A stretch of DNA of 64,000 nucleotides, taken from assembly GCF_001890765.1 (NCBI RefSeq), contig NZ_KV878783.1, positions 3,438,771 through 3,502,770 of the forward strand. The letters are read 5' to 3'. This DNA comes from Spirulina major PCC 6313. GTDB taxonomy: Bacteria; Cyanobacteriota; Cyanobacteriia; Cyanobacteriales; Spirulinaceae. Of this stretch, positions 54,531-63,022 are shown in pieces; positions within the stretch are counted from its first letter, which is position 1, and every line of letters begins with the position of its first letter. The position numbers and the translations under genes were made by a program. Under the pieces are notes generated by a model that saw nothing but the letters and a program-made list of their open reading frames with translations, did not search any database and was not told the origin of the DNA.

Positions 54531-57500
54531 TTAGGTCATATTCATATCCCGCTGACCCACAAGCCAGTAGGTGGACATTTCCCCTTTCCCCTTGACTTGC
54601 AACGCGCCCCGAAAATCAAAGGTAAATTGATCTTGGAGGTGTTCATAGACCGCCTGAGTCACTTGAATTTTACCCGGTTCGCCCAAAGACTCCATCCGTG
54701 AGGCCACATTCACCGCATCGCCCCACAGATCATAGATGAATTTCTTAATCCCAATCACCCCCGCCACCACAGAACCGCTGTTAATCCCGATCCGAATTTG
54801 GAAAGGCTTTCCACTCGTGGCGGTGATTGTTTCGATCACCTTTTGCATGGCAAGGGCCATATTGGCGATCGCCTCCGCATGATCCGTCCGAGGTTGAGGC
54901 AAGCCCCCCACCACCATATAGGCATCCCCAATCGTCTTGATTTTTTCGAGGCCAAATTGCTCCGTTAATTGGTCAAAGGTCGAAAAAATATAATTTAGAA
55001 ACTCCACCAATTCAATCGGCTTCATCTGGGCCGATAGGGGCGTAAACCCGACGATATCCGCAAAAAGAATCGTCACATTTTCAAACTGTTCCGCCAGGGA
55101 ACCCGGTTGCTGTTTCAGTTGTTCTGCGATCGCCACTGGCAAAATATTAAGCAGGAGTTTTTCCGCCCGTTCCCGCTCAATCCGGAGGCGTTGCTCGGCT
55201 CGCTTGCGTTCTGTGATATCTCGAAAGCCCCAGACCCGCCCCACAATCTCATCCCCCACTTTTTGCGGCCGACTAAACCGCTCCAAAACACGGCCATCCC
55301 TAAATTCTAAAAGTTCAAAAGACTCCGCCGCCGGATGATTGTGGAGGTCTTGGATACGTTGAATAAATGCCCCCGGATCAACGACCTGCCGCGCTAGAGG
55401 CATTAAGCGATCGCTCTGATTCGGACTCATCAACACCTCCGGCGCAATATTCCACATCTCCAAGAAATTTTGATTATAGGCAACAATATTATCGGAATAA
55501 TCCACCGCAATCACCGCATCAGTAATCGATTCAAGCACCGCTTTTTGCAGAGCCAAAGACTTTTCCAACGCCGCTTTAGCCGCCTTCCGCTCTGTAATAT
55601 CCCGAATGATCATCAGCACCTCATTTTCCCCACTCACCACCGTGCGGATTTCTTGTTGAAACACCTTCTGATCGACAGTAAACGACACCTCATCAACCTG
55701 CATCTGCTTCGTCACAAGGGCTGAATTAATTGCCCTCAAAAATGCTTGAGTCACCTCCAGCGGTAACACTTCAGAGACATGCTTCCCAATGCGCTCCACA
55801 TTGGTGCGCAGTTGAGGCATGAAATCCGGAGCCACTAAATAATCTAAGTACACCCCGTCGCTATTAAATCGAATCATGAGATCCGGAATCGCAGCCAAAA
55901 TAGCCCGATTCTTATCTTCACTTTCTCGGAGTGCGATTTCTGCTTGTTCCCGTTCTCGGAGTGCTGCTTTTTGTGCCGTGATATTGCGGATCATAAACAA
56001 TACTTCATCATCCCCATAGGGAACCACTCGCACCTCTTCATCTTGCCGTTGCCCATCCATCAAGATCTGTTGTTCATAAATCTGAACTTGACCACTTTCT
56101 AATGCTTGCTGAATGTGGTACAAATGCCGCTCGGCCACCTCCGGCAATAAAAACGTGGTGATATGTTCACCAACGGGATCAAAATCGCTGGGCAGGAGAT
56201 TTTTGACACCGTAACTTTGCATAAAACCAAGATAAATTCCATCCTGATTAACACGAAACATCAAATCAGGAATTGCAGTCAGAATAGCGCGATTTTGAAA
56301 TTCGCTTTGGCGGAGGGAGGCTTCAGATTTTTTGTAGTCTGTGATGTCACGAGCGACCCACACCACGGTATCTAGAGAAATGCGCGAAATATTACCTAAG
56401 CACCAAATTGTTCCTTGGGGTAAATCAATTTGATATTCAAAGCTGACGGGATTACCCGTTTCTAAAACCATCCGAATTTGGTTGAGAAAATAGTCAGCTT
56501 GTTGTTTGGGAAAAAAGTCATGGAGAGTGCGCCCCAAGAGTTTGTCTTTGGTGTGGATGAGCAAGCGGAAGTTGCCCGACGGAATGCGTTTATAGCGTCC
56601 GTTGTAGTCAAAAACGAGGACAAGTTCGGTCATGGCTTCAAAGAGGCCGCGCAGTTCGGCTTCTTTGGTGGCGAGGGTGGCGGTACGTTCGGCGACTCGT
56701 TCTTCGAGATCGCGGTTGCTGCGTTCTAGAACACTGAAGGAGCTTTGGAGTTGCTTGGCCATCATGTTGAAGGTGATCGCTAACTCCCCCAGCTCGTCAT
56801 TGCGCTCAATGGGGGTGGGCTGCGTCCATTCCCCTTCGGCTAACTGCCGTGCTGATTGACTCAGGCGCAGAATGGGAGACGTGACCCAACGGGCGGTTAG
56901 AATTCCCACTCCTGTAGCGATCGCGAGGGCCACCAGACACAAGATCACCGTCATCTGGTTACTCTGCTGAATTTGCGCCATAAAGTCCTGCTCTGGCACC
57001 ACCATCACCACCAACCAATCCAAGCCATGCTCATCCCGCAGGGGCAACACATTCACAAAGTGGGGTGTATCGGCAATCTCAAAGCGCAATTGTTGGGGGC
57101 GATCGATATTGCGCCAATTGCCAAACTCCGCCGTCAACGAAGTCGCCGCCCCACGAATCTGGGAAATTTCACTCGTCGTCGCAGGACGCTGCTCCTCCGT
57201 GTTGGGGATAAACGGTGATTCCTCTGTAGAGGAGGCGATCAGTTTACCCGCCCGATCGACAATGAACACTTCGCTTTGCTCGCTCATGTCCAAGCCCCGC
57301 AAAAACTGACTCAGTTGATCCAACGACAGATCAACCCCCAGCACCCCTTTTAAATTTCCCACCTCATCGTAAATCGGTTGGCTAGCGGTAATGCCAGGGG
57401 TTTGGGTGGACACAAAGAGATAAATATCGCTCCAAGCAGCTTGGCGGGTCTCGCTGGCTTTTAAAAACCAGGGACGCTGACTCGCATCGTAGGTTTTTGT

Positions 57501-57995
57501 TTCGAGTAATTCTTGACGATTGGCGCGGCTGTCGGTGTTGTAACGATAATAGTTCCCCTGCTTAAAGTTTTCCGTGAGGCGTAAAAAGGGAAACCCCTGC
57601 TCACTCCGGCCGGCGAGGACAATGCCCCCCTCAGGATTGCCCACAAAAACGGCCGTGATATCGTCAAAGGTTTGCAGTTGTTGCCAAAATTGGTATTCCA
57701 GATCACGAGTTTCGTTGAGATCAAGCAAGCCTAAGCGAATCGATTGGGCATTGGTTTGATTGATCTGATGGGGAACACTTAGCGCGGTGATCACCTCTTG
57801 CTCAATGCGATTACTGAGTTCATCAATGACTTGATTGGCTAGATCAGCCACGGCTTTCTGACCATTCCGAAACGAAAGATACCCGACAATTCCCACTGCC
57901 GCGAAAAGCTGTAGGACAAAGGGTAAAACCAGAACAACTCGCAGGGGAAGATGCTTCAAGGGATAAGAGCCAACTCGCAATAGCATCCGCAGCAT
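54531..57995 (-). CDS. Membrane adenylate cyclase with Cache, HAMP and four PAS domains
   Basis: This 1154-residue class III nucleotide cyclase starts with a transmembrane helix (about 20-42), followed by an external double-Cache sensor, a second helix at about 350-370, and HAMP. Four PAS units begin near FEAMTELVLVFDYNGRY, AIPDLMFRVNQDGIY, AIPDLMIRFNSDGVY and SITDAVIAVDYSDNIV; the two middle ones are clear duplicates. The C-terminal cyclase has metal aspartates in FADIVGFT and KTIGDAYMVVGG. The lysine of EKIKTIGD and the aspartate of IYDLWGDAVNVASRM are the ATP-selecting pair, so cAMP is the expected product. Confidence 0.92.
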   Translation of the reverse strand: MLRMLLRVGSYPLKHLPLRVVLVLPFVLQLFAAVGIVGYLSFRNGQKAVADLANQVIDELSNRIEQEVITALSVPHQINQTNAQSIRLGLLDLNETRDLEYQFWQQLQTFDDITAVFVGNPEGGIVLAGRSEQGFPFLRLTENFKQGNYYRYNTDSRANRQELLETKTYDASQRPWFLKASETRQAAWSDIYLFVSTQTPGITASQPIYDEVGNLKGVLGVDLSLDQLSQFLRGLDMSEQSEVFIVDRAGKLIASSTEESPFIPNTEEQRPATTSEISQIRGAATSLTAEFGNWRNIDRPQQLRFEIADTPHFVNVLPLRDEHGLDWLVVMVVPEQDFMAQIQQSNQMTVILCLVALAIATGVGILTARWVTSPILRLSQSARQLAEGEWTQPTPIERNDELGELAITFNMMAKQLQSSFSVLERSNRDLEERVAERTATLATKEAELRGLFEAMTELVLVFDYNGRYKRIPSGNFRLLIHTKDKLLGRTLHDFFPKQQADYFLNQIRMVLETGNPVSFEYQIDLPQGTIWCLGNISRISLDTVVWVARDITDYKKSEASLRQSEFQNRAILTAIPDLMFRVNQDGIYLGFMQSYGVKNLLPSDFDPVGEHITTFLLPEVAERHLYHIQQALESGQVQIYEQQILMDGQRQDEEVRVVPYGDDEVLFMIRNITAQKAALREREQAEIALRESEDKNRAILAAIPDLMIRFNSDGVYLDYLVAPDFMPQLRTNVERIGKHVSEVLPLEVTQAFLRAINSALVTKQMQVDEVSFTVDQKVFQQEIRTVVSGENEVLMIIRDITERKAAKAALEKSLALQKAVLESITDAVIAVDYSDNIVAYNQNFLEMWNIAPEVLMSPNQSDRLMPLARQVVDPGAFIQRIQDLHNHPAAESFELLEFRDGRVLERFSRPQKVGDEIVGRVWGFRDITERKRAEQRLRIERERAEKLLLNILPVAIAEQLKQQPGSLAEQFENVTILFADIVGFTPLSAQMKPIELVEFLNYIFSTFDQLTEQFGLEKIKTIGDAYMVVGGLPQPRTDHAEAIANMALAMQKVIETITATSGKPFQIRIGINSGSVVAGVIGIKKFIYDLWGDAVNVASRMESLGEPGKIQVTQAVYEHLQDQFTFDFRGALQVKGKGEMSTYWLVGQRDMNMT

Positions 57996-58219
57996 TGACG
58001 TTAAAACCTGGTGACACTATCTCTATGTTTACAGGGCTTTGGGAACCTAGTCCGTAAATCTACAAGAATTCATGATCTCTCAGGTTTCCGTTCTTCAGTT
58101 CTCCAGGCCCGACTTGCCATTCTGTCGTGATTTTAACCAATTCCCATTAGAATAGAGGCCATATATCAGAATCTGACAATTCTTACGTTAATTTTTGGTT
58201 GATTTTTCAGAGTAAGCCC

Positions 58220-58540
58220 ATGAGTATCACCACGGCGAGTGCCACTATGACCACGGGGCCTCTACAAGCACCCGTTCAAGATCGGCAAGTTGTTCGGAAA
58301 CCGTACCCGAATTTCAAAGTGATTGTCCTCAATGATGACTTCAACACGTTTGAACATGTGGCCAGTTGTCTTTTGAAATATATTCCGGGGATGACGAGCG
58401 AGCAGGCGTGGCAGTTGACGGAGCAGGTGCATTTTGAGGGGCAGGCGATCGTGTGGGTTGGCCCTCAGGAACCGGCGGAACTGTACCATCAGCAATTGAG
58501 CCGGGCGGGGCTGACGATGGCTCCTCTTGAGGCGGCGTAA
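58220..58540 (+). CDS. clpS: ATP-dependent Clp protease adaptor ClpS
   Basis: This 106-residue adaptor delivers N-degron substrates to ClpAP/ClpCP. It has a flexible N-terminus of about 30 residues, then the core FKVIVLNDDFNTFEHVASCL and AWQLTEQVHFEGQAIVWVG. I use the ATG at 58220; the frame extends upstream to a TTG at 58199. The stop codon overlaps the next start (TAATG). Confidence 0.93.
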   Translation: MSITTASATMTTGPLQAPVQDRQVVRKPYPNFKVIVLNDDFNTFEHVASCLLKYIPGMTSEQAWQLTEQVHFEGQAIVWVGPQEPAELYHQQLSRAGLTMAPLEAA

Positions 58541-58833
58541 TGGTGAAACCCGATAAAGGCCGCTTGGTGTGGAATCATTCGACCCATGTGCCGGGGTTGA
58601 TTCCGGTGTTGGAGCGATTGATTACCCATGAGGGGATTCAAACGGTAACGCCGGGGGTGATTGGGCGGGTGCGGGGCCATTCACCGCAGTTGAAGTTACG
58701 AATTTCGGTGCCGATTCGGGGTGGGTTTAAGGCGATCGCCCGCTACGGCAAAACGGTGCAAGAAGTCTTTATTCTCACCACCCTCGAACAGTCTGCCCTC
58801 GAAGCGTCAATTCAAACCTGCTTACGACGTTAG
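58540..58833 (+). CDS. DUF2103 domain-containing protein
   Basis: This 97-residue basic protein has the pattern KGRLVWNHSTHVPGLIPVLE and RVRGHSPQLKLRISVP, ending QEVFILTTLEQ, typical of DUF2103, described as putative metal-binding. Its ATG shares a base with the clpS stop, so the two are translationally coupled. Function is unknown. Confidence 0.82.
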   Translation: MVKPDKGRLVWNHSTHVPGLIPVLERLITHEGIQTVTPGVIGRVRGHSPQLKLRISVPIRGGFKAIARYGKTVQEVFILTTLEQSALEASIQTCLRR

Positions 58834-58849
58834 GCAGCAGGGGCGGGGT

Positions 58850-59527
58850 TTAACGCCAAGACCGGTACCAGCGGGCGAGACGCTGGGGATTGATGCCGCA
58901 GGCGTAGCCGAGGATCATCAGTTGGTTGATGCCGGTGGTTTTGACCACGCCGAGGCGTTGCCAGCGGCGGGCGGAGGTGTGGACGGCGGCGGGGGCGATC
59001 GCAATTTTGCCCCGTTTCCCCATCTGACGCACCCACACAAAGTCTTCCATAATCGGCAGATCGGGAAATCCTCCCCATTGTTCAAAACGGGCTTTGGTGA
59101 TAAACAGGCCTTGATCGCCGTAGGGGAGGGCGAAATAGTGCGATCGCCACTGCACCAACCGCTCCACCCAGCGCAAGGCGGGCCGCTCGTCCGCAATCTG
59201 TAATTGAAACGCCCCGACGATCACCCCCGGTTTGGCTAAGGTCATCTCGACCCAATGGGGAAAGTCGGGCGGCAATTGGGTATCGGCATGGAGAAACAGG
59301 AGAATGTCCCCGCTGGCTTGGCTGGCTCCGTAGTTCAGTTGGTGGGCGCGGCCGGGTTGGGGGGCGGTGAATACCGTTGCACCGTAGGATTGGGCGAGGG
59401 CGACGGTGCGATCGCCACTGCCCCCATCCACCACAATTACCTCTAGATTGGGCATCGCCACCAGGGGCGGCACGGTGAGCGGTAGGGTCGTGGCTTCGTT
59501 AAAAACAGGAATAATAATAGAGATCAT
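58850..59527 (-). CDS. Family 2 glycosyltransferase, TIGR04283-like
   Basis: The protein has 225 residues from the ATG at 59527 (MISIIIPVFNEATTLPL); the open frame to 59611 has no glycosyltransferase sequence. It has GT-A motifs EVIVVDGGSGDRT, GRAHQLNYGA and LLFLHADTQLP. The pattern matches the TIGR04283 group, which has been linked to arsenosugar synthesis, but no arsenic genes are nearby so the substrate is open. It is convergent with the DUF2103 gene. Confidence 0.85.
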   Translation of the reverse strand: MISIIIPVFNEATTLPLTVPPLVAMPNLEVIVVDGGSGDRTVALAQSYGATVFTAPQPGRAHQLNYGASQASGDILLFLHADTQLPPDFPHWVEMTLAKPGVIVGAFQLQIADERPALRWVERLVQWRSHYFALPYGDQGLFITKARFEQWGGFPDLPIMEDFVWVRQMGKRGKIAIAPAAVHTSARRWQRLGVVKTTGINQLMILGYACGINPQRLARWYRSWR

Positions 59528-59623
59528 GGCCTGTTGCGGCTGATCGCAGGCGTTCACGCCGGATTCGTCCGAGGGGGGCGATCCCGCTGATCCACCTGCT
59601 GTACATTTCACGAATTTTAGACA

Positions 59624-60331
59624 ATGGGTATTGATTTTGACTCGGTGGGGATTGAGCCGTCAGCGGCGGTGGTGCGGTGGCGCGATCGCCTCCGGGCTGA
59701 ACGAGCGATCGCGGTGATTCGCGCCCCGGACTATCACATCGGCATCGCCATGGCCGAAGCGGTGATCGCCGGGGGGGTGGGCATGGTGGAAATTACCTGG
59801 CAGAGCGATCGCGCCGCTGAGTTAATCACCCACCTCCGCGCAGCGTTTCCCCACTGTTGCATCGGCACAGGCACGATTCTCACCCCGGAACACCTCCACA
59901 CCGCCCACCAGGCCGGGGCCGAATTCGTTTTCTCCCCCCACAGCGATCGCACCTTGATCGATCACGCCCAGACCCTCGACCTACCGATCATTCCCGGTGC
60001 GCTCACCCCGACGGAAATTCTCCAAGCCTGGCAATGGGGGGCGGCCTGCGTCAAGGTGTTTCCCGTCCAAGCCGTGGGCGGTGTGGACTATTTCCGCGCC
60101 ATTCGCACCCCCGTTTGTGAGCCGTTGCTGATTCCCACCGGGGGCGTGACCTTGGCGAATCTGACGGATTTTCTCGCGGCAGGTGCGATCGCTGTCGGTC
60201 TCGCGGGGGATTTATTTCCCAAAGTGGCCCTCAATGCCCAGGATTGGCCCGCCATTACGCAACGGGCCCAAAAGCTGCGATCGCTCCTCACACAATGGCA
60301 GCACCAAAACCCTGAAAACCCCAGTCTCTAA
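59624..60331 (+). CDS. eda: KDPG / 2-keto-4-hydroxyglutarate aldolase
   Basis: This 235-residue class I aldolase of the Entner-Doudoroff pathway cleaves KDPG into pyruvate and glyceraldehyde-3-phosphate. It has AVIRAPDYHIG, the catalytic Glu in VEITWQS, GTGTIL, and the Schiff-base Lys in CVKVFPVQAVGG, with PTGGVTLAN binding phosphate. The N-terminus is 15-20 residues longer than in enterics. Cyanobacteria do use this pathway. Confidence 0.9.
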   Translation: MGIDFDSVGIEPSAAVVRWRDRLRAERAIAVIRAPDYHIGIAMAEAVIAGGVGMVEITWQSDRAAELITHLRAAFPHCCIGTGTILTPEHLHTAHQAGAEFVFSPHSDRTLIDHAQTLDLPIIPGALTPTEILQAWQWGAACVKVFPVQAVGGVDYFRAIRTPVCEPLLIPTGGVTLANLTDFLAAGAIAVGLAGDLFPKVALNAQDWPAITQRAQKLRSLLTQWQHQNPENPSL

Positions 60332-60383
60332 GCGATCGCGCTGCCGTACCCTGGAATCATTCCGTTAAGCATTGTTGCCGATT

Positions 60384-60456
60384 GTGATAAATCACTAAAA
60401 ACCGATCGGAATACTGGGGATTTATGGCAAGATAGCAAAATCACAGATTTGTGATT
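60384..60456. promoter_or_regulatory. Two TGTGAT/ATCACA dyads before the peroxiredoxin gene
   Basis: Dyad 1 is GTGAT-AA-ATCAC (60384-60395). Dyad 2 is AATCACA-GATT-TGTGATT (60439-60456), 26 bp before the start codon. Both use the same half-site, TGTGAT, which suggests one dimeric regulator. The spacing (2 and 4 bp inside) does not match the N6 spacing of CRP. Confidence 0.45.
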
Positions 60457-60482
60457 GAAGCTGTTCAGGAGATGATGCTCTA

Positions 60483-61118
60483 ATGACCTTACAACTTGGT
60501 GATACCGTACCCGATTTTACTCAGGACTCCTCAGAAGGAGAAATTTCCTTTCATTCCTGGGCTGGCGACAGTTGGGTAGTTCTCTTCTCACACCCCGCCG
60601 ACTACACCCCCGTTTGCACCACCGAACTCGGTGAAGTCTCGCGTCGCAAAGCAGACTTTGAAGCCCGCAACGTTAAAGTCATCGCCCTCAGTGTCGATGA
60701 TGCCGAATCCCACAAAGGCTGGATCTGCGACATCAACGAAACGCAGAACACCACCGTTAACTATCCCATCTTGGCCGACGTGGACAAAAAAGTGTCCACC
60801 CTCTACGGCATGATTCACCCCAATGCCAACGCCTCTTTAACCGTGCGCTCTGTCTTTGTGATTGATCCTCAGAAAAAACTCCGCCTGACGATCACCTATC
60901 CCCCGGCCACCGGACGCAATTTTGATGAAATCATCCGCGTTATCGATGCGCTCCAACTCACCGACAACTATCAAGTTGCAACCCCGGTGAACTGGACAGA
61001 TGGCGATGATTGTGTGGTTGTACCCACCATCCCCACCGAAGAAGCGAAGCAAAAATTCCCGAAAGGAGTAACAGAAGTGAAGCCCTATCTGCGGATGACC
61101 CCTCAGCCCAACAAATAA
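60483..61118 (+). CDS. 1-Cys peroxiredoxin (Prx6 group)
   Basis: This 211-residue thiol peroxidase reduces hydrogen peroxide and organic peroxides. The peroxidatic cysteine is in HPADYTPVCTTELG. The other cysteines (WICDINE and DDCVVV) are not placed like a resolving cysteine, and the long C-terminal domain with PVNWTDGDDCVVVP is that of the 1-Cys Prx6 group. AGGAG lies 11 nt before the ATG. A strong terminator follows, so it is probably a single transcription unit. Confidence 0.94.
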   Translation: MTLQLGDTVPDFTQDSSEGEISFHSWAGDSWVVLFSHPADYTPVCTTELGEVSRRKADFEARNVKVIALSVDDAESHKGWICDINETQNTTVNYPILADVDKKVSTLYGMIHPNANASLTVRSVFVIDPQKKLRLTITYPPATGRNFDEIIRVIDALQLTDNYQVATPVNWTDGDDCVVVPTIPTEEAKQKFPKGVTEVKPYLRMTPQPNK

Positions 61119-61147
61119 TTCACGGCCTCACACCCTGAATTGATCCG

Positions 61148-61181
61148 AAAAAAGCAAGGGATTTTCAGCCCTTGCTTTTTT
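61148..61181 (+). terminator. Intrinsic terminator of the peroxiredoxin gene
   Basis: AAAAAAGCAAGGG pairs with CCCTTGCTTTTTT around a short loop, with an A-run before and a T-run after. It is a textbook rho-independent terminator and can work in both directions. Confidence 0.9.
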
Positions 61182-61259
61182 GGATTTTGGCGCAGCTTTC
61201 TAGCCTAAATTCTTCATGACGCTATATCAAAGCTCTGAAACACTCATCTCTAGGCCGTA

Positions 61260-61276
61260 GCGGGCAAGATGCCCGC
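61260..61276. repeat. Perfect 7-3-7 hairpin, single copy
   Basis: GCGGGCA-AGA-TGCCCGC, framed by GTA and ACTAC. The arms are identical to those of the hairpin that ends the 25-bp tandem array at 20734-20750. Here no expansion has occurred. Confidence 0.75.
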
Positions 61277-61323
61277 ACTACAACTCAGAAGGCAGAATAG
61301 GCCTGCTTGATGAATAATCTAGG

Positions 61324-62745
61324 CTAGGACTGCACCGATAGACTGCTACCACCGTGGACGGTTTTCACCCACTTCAAGCGTTTGCGGCGCACAGCCATGC
61401 GGGCGGTGGTGGCGGGCATCACTACGAGCCAATGGAACATGTAGGTATAACCTCGGATTAATTGGGTGATTAATAAACCAAGATTAGCGATCGCCGGCCG
61501 CCCTTGAATCCGAGTTAACCCGGTCATCCAACCAATGCCGATAAAGGTAAAGACCAGAGCCGAAAGGGGACTCAACACCGGAGCCTGGTGGCGCAAAATC
61601 ACCATCAACAAGTCCGGAATCGCAGCGGTGGGGAGGAGATATTGCAAGACCACAAAACAGAGGAGATCCCAGGTTTTCAAGGCCCCCATCCGGTTTTGAA
61701 TAATCAACCGCCAATAGTCGAGATAGCGTTGGTAACCCCCTTCGGCCCAGCGACTGCGTTGATGCCAGAGGGCTTTTGCTTGGGTCACGCCTTCTTCTGC
61801 GATCGCGGGACTGAGACAAAACCCGATATTCCAGCGATCGAGGTGGAGGCGAATCGTCAGGTCGAGATCATCGGTGATTGTTTCTTCGTTCCAATTGCCA
61901 CAGCGCACTAGGGCAGAACGGCGCACAAATTGACCATTACCCCGCAGTTCGCCAATGCCGCCGATCGCAATTCGCTGCTGTTGAAAATAGCTATCCAGGC
62001 ACATTTCTAAGTCTTGGCCCTTCGTCCAGAAATTTTCTGAAGCATTGGCGATCGCTTTGCGCACCTGCACCGCCCCCATTTGCTCATCGGCGAACATTGG
62101 CATCACATGGCGCAACAAATCCCGCCCCACCAGCGCATCGGCATCAAACACCGCAATCACATCGCGATCAATTTGGGGGATGATTTGGTTTAACGCACCG
62201 GACTTACCGCCGCCCGCATTGGGGGGACGATGCACCACCTGGAGTTGAGGAATTTCCTGGGCGAGGCGATCGAGAATTTCCGGGGTGCGATCGGTGCTGG
62301 CATCGTCGATGATCCAAACATCGTAGTGGGTTTGGGGATAGTCCACGGCACACAGTTGACGCACCAGACGTTCTACCACTGCTTCTTCATTTTTGGCCGC
62401 CACCACCAACGCCACCGACGACGCAGTGGCGAGGTGGTCATCGGTTAAAGGTTGGGGCTGGGCTTGGGGTTTTGCCAAGGTGAGGCGGAGAATATTCACC
62501 CCGATAATGCCCGTGAGTGCCACCACGAGCCAAATGCCCCAAGACACCAAATGAAGTGCGATCACACTACCCCAGATCATCATCAGGGTGACGGCGGCTT
62601 TCTTGCGTCGGCCAGCATTACCCCGGAAAAAATCGCTGCGAAAGTCTTCTTCATCGCTGTCGGGGTCTGACCAATCGGGCAAGATTGCCGCGAGGGGATC
62701 GGAATCGTCATTGGAATCAGGGGTTTGCCAAGGGTGTTCTGCCAT
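61324..62745 (-). CDS. Cellulose-synthase-like family 2 glycosyltransferase
   Basis: The 473-residue membrane protein has one or two helices at about 52-85, then a cytoplasmic GT-A domain. Key residues are the first Asp in IIDDASTDRT, the DxD-type AVFDADALVG, the catalytic ITDDLDL, and HQRSRWAEGG (the QxxRW motif of processive enzymes). Three or four C-terminal transmembrane helices follow. It probably polymerises an extracellular polysaccharide or glycosylates a lipid. The acidic N-terminal 35 residues are unusual. Confidence 0.87.
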   Translation of the reverse strand: MAEHPWQTPDSNDDSDPLAAILPDWSDPDSDEEDFRSDFFRGNAGRRKKAAVTLMMIWGSVIALHLVSWGIWLVVALTGIIGVNILRLTLAKPQAQPQPLTDDHLATASSVALVVAAKNEEAVVERLVRQLCAVDYPQTHYDVWIIDDASTDRTPEILDRLAQEIPQLQVVHRPPNAGGGKSGALNQIIPQIDRDVIAVFDADALVGRDLLRHVMPMFADEQMGAVQVRKAIANASENFWTKGQDLEMCLDSYFQQQRIAIGGIGELRGNGQFVRRSALVRCGNWNEETITDDLDLTIRLHLDRWNIGFCLSPAIAEEGVTQAKALWHQRSRWAEGGYQRYLDYWRLIIQNRMGALKTWDLLCFVVLQYLLPTAAIPDLLMVILRHQAPVLSPLSALVFTFIGIGWMTGLTRIQGRPAIANLGLLITQLIRGYTYMFHWLVVMPATTARMAVRRKRLKWVKTVHGGSSLSVQS

Positions 62746-63022
62746 TGTTTAACGCAATAAAAGGCATGATCCGGCAGGTTGATTGATTCAAACATCAAGG
62801 CGGGTAGCCGGTTTTAATGTCTTATTGTAGCGAGGGTTGTTACAATTTCTAGCGAAATCTTACGATAGGTGGCGTTTAGTCTCGATTACTCTAAGGCGAA
62901 ATTGAGGGCAAGTGTGGCGCGTGGAGTCCTGAACAATCACCGACGGGAGAGGGCGCGATCGCACCCTCTCTACCATGAATTTTTAAATACAAAACTATTT
63001 TGATGAGGATTTTAAAACAACT

